DNA of 64,000 bases, taken from Vulcanimicrobium sp035943995. Its GTDB lineage: Bacteria; Vulcanimicrobiota; Vulcanimicrobiia; Vulcanimicrobiales; Vulcanimicrobiaceae. The position numbers and the translations under genes are program-made. Of this stretch, positions 1 to 8,158 are shown in pieces. The notes beneath the pieces were generated by a model. The model had not been told where the DNA came from and did no database searches. It saw only the letters and a program-made list of their open reading frames with translations. Positions within the stretch are counted from its first letter, which is position 1, and each line of letters begins with the position of its first letter. The stretch spans positions 21,913 to 85,912 of the forward strand of contig DASZBS010000091.1 of NCBI GenBank assembly GCA_035943995.1, in the 5' to 3' direction.

Positions 1-28
1 GCATCTACCGGGGCTTCGTCGAACGCGC

Positions 29-58
29 TTGACAAATCTAGCAGATGCTTGATATAGT
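29..58 (+). promoter_or_regulatory. Strong sigma70-type promoter, probably leaderless
   Basis: A perfect -35 box TTGACA at 29-34 and a -10 box TATAGT at 53-58 are separated by 18 bases. The ATG of the next gene is at 65, six bases after the -10 box, where transcription would be expected to begin. No Shine-Dalgarno sequence fits in between, so the mRNA is probably leaderless. Confidence 0.75.
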
Positions 59-64
59 TAGCGC

Positions 65-397
65 ATGACGTATCTCGAAACCATCGCCAAGCTCCAAGCG
101 CAGAGCCTCGACGCCCTCAAGCAAGCGCAAGCGACCCAGGTCGCGACCCTGACGACGATCGGCGAGATCGTCTCCAACGTGCCGTCGTTCCAGCCGTCGA
201 TGCCCATGGGCAACCTGCCGACGCTGGCCGAGCTCACGGAGCTCAACACCGCGTTCGCCAAGAACGTCCTCGAGCAGCAGAGCGCGTTCGCGTCGCAGCT
301 CGCCGGCGTGTTCACCGTGACCCAGAAGAACGTCGTGAATGCCGCGGAGCGCGTCATCCAGACCGCTTCGACCGCCGCGACGACCTCCGTCAAGTAA
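65..397 (+). CDS. Phasin-like small helical protein
   Basis: A 110-residue protein, mostly amphipathic helix rich in Ala, Gln, Thr and Leu, with heptad-like spacing and no signal peptide or cysteine. Size, composition and patterns such as FAKNVLEQQ followed by a second helix resemble phasin-family proteins that coat polyhydroxyalkanoate granules. No PHA synthase lies in the window, so the role is inferred from protein character only; a generic coiled-coil protein is an alternative. The ATG sits just after a strong promoter with no ribosome binding site. A perfect hairpin terminator follows the stop codon. Confidence 0.65.
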   Translation: MTYLETIAKLQAQSLDALKQAQATQVATLTTIGEIVSNVPSFQPSMPMGNLPTLAELTELNTAFAKNVLEQQSAFASQLAGVFTVTQKNVVNAAERVIQTASTAATTSVK

Positions 398-430
398 ACC
401 GCCCTCGCTCGGCGCGCGCCGCAGCAGCAG

Positions 431-456
431 AAGACCGCCTCACCCGAGGCGGTCTT
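431..456. terminator. Bidirectional Rho-independent terminator
   Basis: A perfect 10-bp stem (431-440 with 447-456) with a six-base loop, ending in a T-run on the plus strand and preceded by A residues. It lies between two convergent genes and can end both. Confidence 0.85.
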
Positions 457-461
457 TTCGT

Positions 462-2561
462 TTACGTGCCTTTCTCGCCGCCCAGGTAGAACACGTACTT
501 CAGGATGAGCGCGGGCTTCGTGACCGCCGCGCTCGCGTCGCCGTACACCAAGTACAGCTCGTCGCGCTTGCGGTGGTAGGCGTACGCGACCGAGACGTTG
601 GTCGCCGAGGAGAAGCTCGCGGGCCCCACCGGGAACGGCGTGACGCCGTACGACGCGAAGTTTCCGACGGCGGGCGGCGTGCCGATGATGCGGCGCAAGC
701 CGACCGCGAACGAGCTGTCGCGCGAGATGTTGCGCGTCAGCGCGACCCGTTCGAGCCACTGGATGTTGCGGTAGCCGGTGTCGGCGTACCACACCGTGTC
801 GAACGCCTGCAGCGACAACTGCGTGATCGGGCCGAGCTTGAGCACGGTGTTGCGGTCGAACGTCGCGATGTGCCCGTCGCCGAACCGGCCGCGGTTGAAC
901 ACGAAGTTGGTCGGCGTCGCGGTTCCGTTCCGGTAGCTGAGCGCGACCCCGGCGAGCGAGACCGGCGTCATACGCCCGTCCGACAGCTTCAGATACGTCG
1001 AGCCGGTGTCGAAGTTGAGCCGGAAGAGGTTCTTGTCGACCAGCGTGAACGCGAGGTCGTTGCTGGTGCGGTCGAGCGCGCCGTCGGCGCCGTGATACCG
1101 CTCGATTAACCCCTCGACGTACACGCTCTTGAGCCATTTGCCCGGCTTGAACCGGAACGTGCGGTTGCCGTCGAACGACCAGCCCGCGACGTCAGGCGTC
1201 GAGATCAGGCCGTCGACGGGGTTGTAGTAACCGCCGATCTTGCGCACGCCGCCGCCGAAGTAGTAGTCGCTGCCGTAGTACGCGCCGCCGAGATCGATGC
1301 GCTGTGCCTGCGCGTTGTCGAGCACGTTCGTGCCACGGTCCCAGCCGTAGTTGAGGTACACCACCTTGTGCTTGCGGTCGCCCGCGAAGACGCCGACGGT
1401 CGAAAGGCGGTCGGCGAACCCCGGCGCGTACGTCTCGACGCCCTGGTATCCCACGCCGATGGTGCGGCTCGCATTGCGCCACTGGAACGCTTGCGCGTCG
1501 TCGGTGCGGCGGTCGCCGACCGAGTCGAACGCGTTGAACGTAACGGATCCTTGCGATCCTTCCAAGGCATAGCCGCGCTTGGGCGTCGGGATCGCGGGCG
1601 TGTAGAGCTCGGTGATCCCGGGACACACTTCGCAGTCGAACGGGTTGGTCGCGTTCTGCATCTGCGCGAAGAACGGCCGCACCTCGCTGAAGAAGCGACG
1701 GTACACCGTCGGCGAGATCGACTGCTGATCTTGCTCGACGTTTGAAAAATCCGGATGGATCGTCGCGACGAACGACGCCGTGCGCGTGATCGGGATCGAG
1801 AGGTCGGCGCCCGAGCGCGTCGTCGTCCCGTCGTCGTGCTTCGCGGCGACTTCTCCCACGCTGAACAGCCCGATCCGCGGTTGCGGGCGCGCGCCGGCCG
1901 CGCTGGCCGACAAACCGCTCAGCGTGCCGGCGTACACGACGTCGTTGTGGTCGGACTGGCCTTCCTCGAACGCCCACACCTGCAGGTCGTCGGTCTTCTG
2001 CACGAAGCGCACGAACTGAATCGGCCAGTTGGCGCGCCCGTCACCGCGCATGACGCCGAACGGGATGCGCATCGTGACCGTGAAGCCGCCCGGACGCAGC
2101 TTGCCGGCGCTCTGCCATTTCGGCGCGTACGCCGCGTTCTCGCTGGAGTGCTGGTAGTGCGTGCCGAGCGGCGTCGCGGTGAAGAGATAGCGAAAGCCTT
2201 GCGGTCCGCCGGGCCACAAGTCGACTTGCACTTCGTCGTCGGTGTCGAAGCCGACGTCGTCGGTGTGCTGGTTGGCGACGATCTCAGCGGTTTGCTTCGC
2301 GTCGAACGCGACGTAGAGCGCTTGATCGTCGCTGAGCACGTACACGTCCGTCGGCTGCGCGGGCGCCGCCTTGTGGCGCAGATCCCACGCGAGCGGCACG
2401 TGCTTCGCGGTTTTCCACGCTTCGTCGTCGAGCGTGCCGTCGATCGCGGGGCCTTTCGCAACGTGCGGGATCGCGAGCTGCGGCCGCAGGGACACCGCAC
2501 CGGCGCGCGCGGTGGTCACGGCGAAGAATGCGCCGACCAGGACGATTCCGAGACGGGACAT
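462..2561 (-). CDS. DUF5916-type protein: CBM9-like domain plus outer-membrane barrel
   Basis: A 699-residue secreted protein. The N-terminus is a signal peptide ending near ARA. Residues of about 30-200 form a carbohydrate-binding family 9-like domain (IDGTLDDEAW motif). The long C-terminal part has alternating beta strands, aromatic residues and RNGTATPTNF-type loops, as in DUF5916 outer-membrane barrels. The substrate is unknown. I use the ATG at 2561; a GTG three codons upstream is possible. A 14-bp element ACTAATGAAATAAG lies 21 bases before the start and recurs upstream of the second BlaI/M56 locus, hinting at shared control. The gene ends at a shared terminator. Confidence 0.85.
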   Translation of the reverse strand: MSRLGIVLVGAFFAVTTARAGAVSLRPQLAIPHVAKGPAIDGTLDDEAWKTAKHVPLAWDLRHKAAPAQPTDVYVLSDDQALYVAFDAKQTAEIVANQHTDDVGFDTDDEVQVDLWPGGPQGFRYLFTATPLGTHYQHSSENAAYAPKWQSAGKLRPGGFTVTMRIPFGVMRGDGRANWPIQFVRFVQKTDDLQVWAFEEGQSDHNDVVYAGTLSGLSASAAGARPQPRIGLFSVGEVAAKHDDGTTTRSGADLSIPITRTASFVATIHPDFSNVEQDQQSISPTVYRRFFSEVRPFFAQMQNATNPFDCEVCPGITELYTPAIPTPKRGYALEGSQGSVTFNAFDSVGDRRTDDAQAFQWRNASRTIGVGYQGVETYAPGFADRLSTVGVFAGDRKHKVVYLNYGWDRGTNVLDNAQAQRIDLGGAYYGSDYYFGGGVRKIGGYYNPVDGLISTPDVAGWSFDGNRTFRFKPGKWLKSVYVEGLIERYHGADGALDRTSNDLAFTLVDKNLFRLNFDTGSTYLKLSDGRMTPVSLAGVALSYRNGTATPTNFVFNRGRFGDGHIATFDRNTVLKLGPITQLSLQAFDTVWYADTGYRNIQWLERVALTRNISRDSSFAVGLRRIIGTPPAVGNFASYGVTPFPVGPASFSSATNVSVAYAYHRKRDELYLVYGDASAAVTKPALILKYVFYLGGEKGT

Positions 2562-2581
2562 CGAGAGCACCTGTACCGATG

Positions 2582-2595
2582 ACTAATGAAATAAG
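2582..2595. promoter_or_regulatory. Candidate BlaI-family operator (ACTAANGWWWTAAG type)
   Basis: The sequence ACTAATGAAATAAG lies 21 bases upstream of the DUF5916 gene. Near-identical 14-mers stand at 54001-54014, before the secreted pentapeptide gene, and at 56864-56877, touching the -35 box of the second blaI gene. Function is inferred from this recurrence. Confidence 0.45.
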
Positions 2596-2604
2596 TGTGA
2601 GCGG

Positions 2605-2635
2605 CGAAGAAAAAGCGCGTCGCGCTGCGACGCGC
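2605..2635 (-). terminator. Rho-independent terminator of the first BlaI/M56 operon
   Basis: An 8-bp GC stem (2615-2622 with 2628-2635) has a five-base loop. On the minus strand it is followed by TTTTTCTTC. It lies just after the stop codon at 2642. Confidence 0.85.
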
Positions 2636-2641
2636 CTGCGG

Positions 2642-3421
2642 TCAGATTCCGGAGTCGCGCAGCCGAATCAGGTCGCGAACGGACAGGTTCGCATAGCCGT
2701 GTGATTTGAGACGGTCGACGAACGCGACGCTGACCCCATGATCGCGCAGCGCGACGAGATCGTCGGTGCCGAGGTTCTTGTAACCGGCGGCGGCGAGGTC
2801 GCCGATGTAGCGCGGGGTAACGCCGTGGTCGCGCAGCGTGACGAGCTGACCGGCGGTCACCTTGGTGACCCCAGCCGCGCGCATCTCCGCGATATAGTTC
2901 GGGTTGACGCCGTGCTGCACGGCGCGCACGATGTCGGCGGTCGTCGGATGCTGCGACGATCCGCGCAGCTGGTCGACGAACGCCAACGTCGTGCCGGCGA
3001 TGGCGAGCTCGAGCGACTGCTGGAACGTGGGCCGGCTGAGGCCGCGCCACGCGAGCGCGTCGTCGAACCTCGCGCTGGATTCGTAGCGAAACTGGCCTGC
3101 GCCCGAGCCTTCGCCGGCGCTGCCGGTGCAGTCGAAGCTGCCGGGTTCGCGCTGGATGCGGAACATGACCGGCCCGACCGGTCCACGCAGCCGATCCGCG
3201 GGGAGACCCACGTCGCTCAGCGCGACCGGGGACGACCACGACAAGTTCCACGAATTTCCGTTACTGCTGTCCGAGTAGTCGATCCGCAGCTGCACGTGCG
3301 ACTGGTCGTCGTCGCGGGCGGCTGAGATCGACCAGCGGCCCACGGGCGACGCGGCTGCGCTCTGCGCGAACGCGCCGCCGGCAAGGAGTGCGGCGAGCGC
3401 CGCGATCGCGAAGCGTCTCAC
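2642..3421 (-). CDS. Secreted protein with about 28-residue solenoid repeats
   Basis: A 259-residue protein with a signal peptide (cut near AQSAAA), a beta-rich middle of about 110 residues, then a C-terminal run of repeats of the form LxxLRDHGVTPxYIxDLxxxGY. The same repeat makes up the tail of the M56 peptidase encoded immediately upstream, whose stop codon overlaps this GTG start (GTGA). Shared repeats and coupled translation suggest that the two proteins work together at the cell surface. The exact function is unknown. Translation must start at this GTG, because the signal peptide follows directly. Confidence 0.8.
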   Translation of the reverse strand: MRRFAIAALAALLAGGAFAQSAAASPVGRWSISAARDDDQSHVQLRIDYSDSSNGNSWNLSWSSPVALSDVGLPADRLRGPVGPVMFRIQREPGSFDCTGSAGEGSGAGQFRYESSARFDDALAWRGLSRPTFQQSLELAIAGTTLAFVDQLRGSSQHPTTADIVRAVQHGVNPNYIAEMRAAGVTKVTAGQLVTLRDHGVTPRYIGDLAAAGYKNLGTDDLVALRDHGVSVAFVDRLKSHGYANLSVRDLIRLRDSGI

Positions 3422-5493
3422 GGCTCGAATCCGCTCACTTTCAGACGAACGAGCTCGTCGATGCTGAGGTTGTGATAGCCGTGCTCGGCGAGCCGCCGCA
3501 CGAAGCTGCCGTCGATCCCTTGCACGCGAAGCACGACGATCTGCGACGGCGTGATGGTGCGCAGCCCGGCATCGAGCAAGCCGTGGACGTACGGGACGGA
3601 AACGCCTTGCGCGGCGAGTCCGACCGCGTCGTCGACGCTGAGCTTCGGATAGCCGATTGCGCCGAGCCCGTCGAGCCATGCGGCGCTCACGCCCTGCGCG
3701 CGCAGCGCGATGATCTGACCCACGGACGGCTCGGCAGCGAGCCGGCGATTCAGCGCGGCGACGTAGTCCGGCGTCACGCCTTGGGCTGCGAGCGCGAGCA
3801 GATCGCGCAGCGCCGGACGCGGACGCAGCGCGCCCATGCGGCGAACGTAATCGCCGCTGACGCCTTGGTCGTGCAACGCGATCAGCTCGTCGACGCTCGG
3901 ATGCGGATACTTCGCCTCGTCGACGGCTTCGAGCAGATCGCCGCCGCCGCGCGCCGCAATCACCGTCGGAGCAGCGTCCGCCCGCGGCGTCACGGCGAAC
4001 GCGTTCTTGAACGCGACCCGCACCGCGGGCGGTACGATGCGAGAAAGCGATTCCGGTGCCGCCAGTGTCGTCACGCTCAGCGTCGCGGAGGGCGCGAGAT
4101 CGTCCGCCGCCAACGGGCACGGCGTTCGCGCCGGCGCCGGAACGGCGGCGCGCGCCACGGTCCGCGCGGTTTGCACGTGCACGGCGACGTTCTTGACCGC
4201 GGCGGCGTTCGTGCGCGGCTGGACGATCGTCACCGTCACCGTCGGACTCACCGGCTTGGCCGCGAGCGCTGCGCGAGGCGCGACGGCGCGCACGGCAGGA
4301 TGCTGCGCGTGTACCGTGTACGCGCGCAGCGGAACGGACGCGGCTTTGACTGCTACGGGCTTCGCCCGCGCGGCCGGCGCGGCCGGTGGAACGATCTCGG
4401 CGACGGGAGTCGCGGCCGAGGCGGCGGTGACGACCGGGACTTGCAGCCGTGCGATACCGAGCGTCGCCGCGAGGACGACCGCCGTGAGCGCCACCGCCGC
4501 GAAGCGCAGTTGCGGCGACGCGTCGCGCGAGCGGTCGACGATGCGGCGCACGCGGCCGACGACTTGCGCGCGGCGCAGCACGAAGCCCGGTGCAACGGCG
4601 ACGCGCGGGCCGCGCACGCGGCGCGACACGATGCGGGCGAGGCACTCGGCGTACCGCAACGGCTCACCGGCGTCTTCGAGCACGCGGTCGTCGCAGGCGA
4701 CTTCGCGCTCGAAGTCGATCCCGCGCCGTGCGACGTGCAGCGCCGGCTGGAAGAACTGGAGCGCGCAGACGATTTGCTCGAGCGCGTTGAGCCAGTCGTC
4801 GTAACGCTGAAGATGCGCGGATTCGTGCAAGACGACGCGGGCCAGATCGTCGCCGTCGAGCGACGCCGCCAGCTGCGCCGGGATGAGGATCATCGGGCGG
4901 CGGAAGCCGACCGCGCATGGCACGTCGACGAGCAGCGACCGCGCGACCGTCGCGCGGCGGCGGTGCCCTGCGTCGCGCAGCCGAGCGAGCACGAGCGGAT
5001 CGTCGAGCGGCGCCGCCTCGCGCTTCATGCGCGCCACGGCGGCGTAGCCACGCGCGAGGCGCAGCAGCAGCGCGCCGGCAACGAGTGCCCACGCGCTGAA
5101 GAGTGCGATGCCCCACACGCGCGCGAACGCGGTCGCGGCGCCGCCGACGCGCATCGAACTTTCGCGCACGCGCGCCCCGATCGACGCGCGGAGCGCCGGC
5201 GTTGAAACGCGGCGCGGCGAAACGGCGCCGAGCGCGACCGGCGCCGTAGTGCGCGTCGTGCTCGGCACGAATCCGTCACCGCGTGCAGTCACCGCCGGCG
5301 GCGCGACGGCGGGTCGCGCGAGGGCGAGATCGATCGCGGGCAGCAACGCGACGACGAGAAACGTGATGCTCCAGACGACGCACGCGGTCGTCGCGTTGCG
5401 GCGCAAGCCGGTGCGCAGTCCGAGCGCGACGAGCGCGATCAGCGCGGCACCTTGCCATAGCGCGTTGAGCACGGCCAGCAGCAGCGCGTCCAT
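3418..5493 (-). CDS. M56 (BlaR1-like) membrane metallopeptidase with repeat tail
   Basis: A 691-residue membrane protein. Transmembrane helices near residues 1-60 and 125-145 precede a cytosolic zinc-peptidase domain with HESAH at 223-227 and the downstream DFEREVACDDRVL motif, diagnostic of BlaR1/MecR1 family M56. A further membrane segment near 315-335 leads into a proline/alanine linker, then solenoid repeats from about residue 505 to the end. In known BlaR1 systems the exported part senses a signal and the peptidase leads to removal of the BlaI repressor. Here the sensor is a repeat domain rather than a penicillin-binding domain. The ATG overlaps the blaI stop (TGATG). Confidence 0.9.
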   Translation of the reverse strand: MDALLLAVLNALWQGAALIALVALGLRTGLRRNATTACVVWSITFLVVALLPAIDLALARPAVAPPAVTARGDGFVPSTTRTTAPVALGAVSPRRVSTPALRASIGARVRESSMRVGGAATAFARVWGIALFSAWALVAGALLLRLARGYAAVARMKREAAPLDDPLVLARLRDAGHRRRATVARSLLVDVPCAVGFRRPMILIPAQLAASLDGDDLARVVLHESAHLQRYDDWLNALEQIVCALQFFQPALHVARRGIDFEREVACDDRVLEDAGEPLRYAECLARIVSRRVRGPRVAVAPGFVLRRAQVVGRVRRIVDRSRDASPQLRFAAVALTAVVLAATLGIARLQVPVVTAASAATPVAEIVPPAAPAARAKPVAVKAASVPLRAYTVHAQHPAVRAVAPRAALAAKPVSPTVTVTIVQPRTNAAAVKNVAVHVQTARTVARAAVPAPARTPCPLAADDLAPSATLSVTTLAAPESLSRIVPPAVRVAFKNAFAVTPRADAAPTVIAARGGGDLLEAVDEAKYPHPSVDELIALHDQGVSGDYVRRMGALRPRPALRDLLALAAQGVTPDYVAALNRRLAAEPSVGQIIALRAQGVSAAWLDGLGAIGYPKLSVDDAVGLAAQGVSVPYVHGLLDAGLRTITPSQIVVLRVQGIDGSFVRRLAEHGYHNLSIDELVRLKVSGFEP

Positions 5494-5879
5494 CAGCTTT
5501 CGTCCTTGGCGCGCGAGATCGTGCGCTGGAGCTCGTCCAGCTCGTCCTCGGTGAGGTGATCGCCTTCGACCAAGTTCAGCGCGAGCGCGCGCGGTGAACC
5601 GCCGAAGAAGCGCTGCACGACGTGCGAGAGCGCGGTGCGCGCTGCGGCGTCGCGGTCGACGACCGCCTGGTACACGAACGCCCGGCCCTCGGCGCGGTGC
5701 TCGACGTAGCCTTTGCGCTCCAGGATCTTCATGATCGTTTGAACCGTGTTGTACGCGGGCCGCTCGGCCTCGGGGATGGCCTCGACGATCTGCCCCACCG
5801 TGGCGGGACCGGCCGACCAGACGATCTCCATGAGTCGCTGCTCGGCCTCGGTGAGCGGGACGGAACGGCGGCGCGCCAT
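5493..5879 (-). CDS. BlaI/MecI-family winged-helix repressor
   Basis: A 128-residue penicillinase-repressor family protein: LTEAEQRLMEIVW at the start, a winged-helix DNA-binding part (YNTVQTIMKILERKGYV), then a C-terminal dimerisation helix containing FFGGSPRALALNLVE. It begins the operon with the M56 peptidase gene and is expected to repress its own promoter. A good Shine-Dalgarno AGGAGG precedes the ATG. Two matching dyads flank the promoter upstream and probably form the operators. Confidence 0.92.
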   Translation of the reverse strand: MARRRSVPLTEAEQRLMEIVWSAGPATVGQIVEAIPEAERPAYNTVQTIMKILERKGYVEHRAEGRAFVYQAVVDRDAAARTALSHVVQRFFGGSPRALALNLVEGDHLTEDELDELQRTISRAKDES

Positions 5880-5896
5880 CGGGCCTCCTAGAGAAG

Positions 5897-5970
5897 ACCT
5901 AAGGAATTCGGTTTGCGCCACCGTAGCATGCCGCGCCGGGGAGGTCAAGAGCAGTCCGAAAGAATTCGGT
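5897..5970 (-). promoter_or_regulatory. blaI promoter flanked by two dyad operators
   Basis: On the minus strand TTGACC (5943-5948) and TACGGT (5920-5925) are 17 bases apart. Two related dyads flank them: TCCGAAAGAATTCGGT (5955-5970) just upstream of the -35 box, and ACCTAAGGAATTCGGT (5897-5912) over the expected start of transcription. Both have CC-AA and TTCGG arms with a four-base centre. This is a typical autorepression layout. Confidence 0.7.
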
Positions 5971-5998
5971 CTTGCCCTTCCCGGCGCGGTGCGGCGGT

Positions 5999-6499
5999 CT
6001 ATTTCAGCTTGGCGAGCTCCTCGAAGAGGACGGCCGGATCGGGTGCCTCTTTGAGCTCGTGGACGTCGATGTAGCGCACGATCCCGTCCTTGTCGATCAC
6101 GAAGATCGCGCGTTCGGGCATGCCGCGGGGGTTCAGCACGCCGTAGCGCTCGGTGACGGCGCCGTGCGGATAGAAATCGCTCAGCAGCGGGAAGCTGATG
6201 CCGCCGAGCTGCGTGGCCCACGCGGCGTTGGCGAACCGGGAATCGACGGAGACGCCCACGACCTGGGCGTCAGCGGTGCGGAAGCGCTCTTGCTCGCGCT
6301 CGTACACCGGCAGCTGGACGCTTCAAGTCCCGCTGAAGGCGAACGGGTAGAACGCGATGACGACGTTCGTGCCGCGCTTGTCCGCAAGGTGGAACTGTTC
6401 GCCCGTGTGCGAGCTGAGCGTGAAATCGGGGGCGGGATCGCCGACCTTGACGGTCGGCGTCTCTGAGGCGAGCGACGTGCGCCCGGTGATGACTGCCAT
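5999..6499 (-). CDS. Peroxiredoxin, probable selenoprotein (in-frame TGA = Sec59)
   Basis: A 166-residue AhpC/TSA-type peroxiredoxin (AhpE/Bcp-like), which would reduce peroxides in the cytosol. Frame and homology-like features run without a break across a TGA at 6323-6325: upstream VGDPAPDFTLSSHTGEQF and FYPFAFSGT, downstream SVQLPVYERE, VVGVSVDS and RAIFVIDKDGIVRY. In AhpE-type enzymes the catalytic cysteine follows FTG-x, exactly where the TGA falls, and the protein has no other cysteine. Selenocysteine readthrough is therefore the simplest reading. No sel genes are in the window. Alternatives are a nonsense mutation or sequencing error. It lies 35 bases from a divergent acyl-CoA ligase gene. 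Confidence 0.8.
6281..6325 (-). promoter_or_regulatory. Sec UGA codon and possible bacterial SECIS
   Basis: The UGA (6325-6323) is followed by a segment where GAAGCG can pair with CGCTTC (6319-6324 with 6281-6286), and a GGU stands 15-17 bases after the UGA in a potential small loop (CG-GUGUA-CG). Bacterial SECIS hairpins lie directly after the UGA with a conserved loop G. The fold was judged by eye and other foldings are possible. Confidence 0.4.
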
Positions 6500-6534
6500 G
6501 GGGTACGCTTTCCCCGCGCGCCGAACAGTGTCCC

Positions 6535-8148
6535 ATGATCGCCGAACCGACCGCCGCCGCCGTCCACCTGCGCGCGCTCGACCCGTTCGATTTCCTCGAG
6601 CGGAGCGCGTTCGTGTATCCCGAGAAGATCGCCGTCGTCGACGGCGCCGCGCGCCGCACGTACCCGGAGTTCCTCGAACGCGTGGAACGGCTCGCCGCCG
6701 CACTTCAGGCGCGCGGCGTGCGCGACGGCGAGCGGGTCGCCGTGATCGCGCCGAACACCTCGATGGTGCTCGATGCGACGTACGCCGCCCCGCGCGCCGG
6801 CGGCGTGCTGTGCGCGCTGAACACGCGCCTCGCACCCGACGAGATCGACTACATCCTGTCGCATTGCGGCGCGTCGCTGCTGCTGTACGATCACGAGCTC
6901 GATCCGCTGGTGAGCCGGCTCGCATCGGACGTGCCGCGCATCCGCGTCGCGCCTCCGGGCGAGAGCGCGAACGCGGGCGGCGCGGAAGAGTACGAGCAGG
7001 TTCTCGCCGCCGCCGGTCGCGGCGCGCTGGTACCGCGCACCGGCGGCGAGGACGACACGATCTCGATCAACTACACCAGCGGCACGACCGGCAAACCCAA
7101 GGGCGTGATGTACACGTTCCGCGGCGCGTACCTCAACGCGCTGGCGGAGATCTTTCACGCGAACCTGCGGCCGGAGAGCGTCTATCTGTGGACGCTGCCG
7201 ATGTTCCACTGCAACGGCTGGTGTTTCCCGTGGGCCGTCACCGCCGCGGGCGCCACGCACGTCTGCCTGCGCAAGGTCGACGCCGCCGGCATCAACGCCG
7301 GGGTTCACGACGAGGGCGTGACGCACTTCTGCGCGGCGCCGACGGTGCTGATCGGCCTGGTGAACCACCCCGACACCGTCGCGTTCCCGCATCGCGTGAT
7401 CGTGACGACGGCGGGTGCGCCGCCGGCGCCCGCGACGATCGCGCAGATCGAGGCGCTCGGCGCGGAGCTGCACCACGTGTACGGCCTGACCGAAGTGTAC
7501 GGGCCGATCACCGAATGCGCGTGGCACAGCCCGCAGTGGGACGGTTTCCCGGCGGCGGAGCGCGCGCGGCTGCGCAGCCGCCAGGGCGTTCCCATGATCA
7601 CGCTCGGCCCGCGCGACGTGCGCGTCGTCGACACCTCGCTCGACGACGTCCCGGCCGATGGCGTGACGCACGGCGAAATCGTGATGCGCGGCAACAACGT
7701 GATGAAGGGCTACTACGCCGATCCGGCCGCGACGGCGAAAGCGTTCGAAGGCGGCTGGTTCCACTCCGGCGACATCGCGGTGGTGCACGCGGACGGCTAC
7801 ATCGAGATCGTCGACCGCGCGAAAGACGTGATCATCAGCGGCGGCGAGAACATCTCGACGCAGCAAGTCGAGAAAGTGCTGCTCGAACACGAGGCGGTGC
7901 TCGAATGCGCCGTCGTCGCGGTCCCCGACGAGAAGTGGGGCGAGGTCGCCAAAGCGTTCGTCACGCTCAAACCGGGCCGCGCGCTGGAAGCCGACGAGCT
8001 GCGCGCATTCGCGCGCGAGCGCATCGCGGCGTTCAAAGTGCCGAAGACCGTGGAGTTCGGCGAGCTGCCGAAGACGTCGACCGGCAAGATCCAGAAGTAC
8101 GTCCTCCGCGAGCGCGAATGGAAAGGCCGGCAGAAGCGCGTGAACTAA
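6535..8148 (+). CDS. Acyl-CoA synthetase (AMP-forming, fatty-acid ligase type)
   Basis: A 537-residue ANL-superfamily adenylating enzyme that activates a carboxylic acid with ATP and joins it to CoA. It shows the P-loop-like YTSGTTGKPKGV (A3), the HVYGLTEVYGP motif (A5), GWFHSGDIAVVHADGYIEIVDRAKD (A7/A8) and the catalytic lysine region KTSTGKIQKYVLR near the C-terminus. Length is normal for medium or long-chain acyl-CoA ligases. The substrate cannot be read from the sequence; branched or methylthio-propionate ligases have the same layout. The ATG at 6535 is the first after the divergent peroxiredoxin start. Confidence 0.93.
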   Translation: MIAEPTAAAVHLRALDPFDFLERSAFVYPEKIAVVDGAARRTYPEFLERVERLAAALQARGVRDGERVAVIAPNTSMVLDATYAAPRAGGVLCALNTRLAPDEIDYILSHCGASLLLYDHELDPLVSRLASDVPRIRVAPPGESANAGGAEEYEQVLAAAGRGALVPRTGGEDDTISINYTSGTTGKPKGVMYTFRGAYLNALAEIFHANLRPESVYLWTLPMFHCNGWCFPWAVTAAGATHVCLRKVDAAGINAGVHDEGVTHFCAAPTVLIGLVNHPDTVAFPHRVIVTTAGAPPAPATIAQIEALGAELHHVYGLTEVYGPITECAWHSPQWDGFPAAERARLRSRQGVPMITLGPRDVRVVDTSLDDVPADGVTHGEIVMRGNNVMKGYYADPAATAKAFEGGWFHSGDIAVVHADGYIEIVDRAKDVIISGGENISTQQVEKVLLEHEAVLECAVVAVPDEKWGEVAKAFVTLKPGRALEADELRAFARERIAAFKVPKTVEFGELPKTSTGKIQKYVLREREWKGRQKRVN

Positions 8149-8158
8149 GACTGCCCGG

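Noticed and set aside
5999..6925. Peroxiredoxin as two broken genes or a frameshift
   Set aside because: Both halves are in the same frame and only one TGA separates them at the catalytic position; selenocysteine explains this better than decay.
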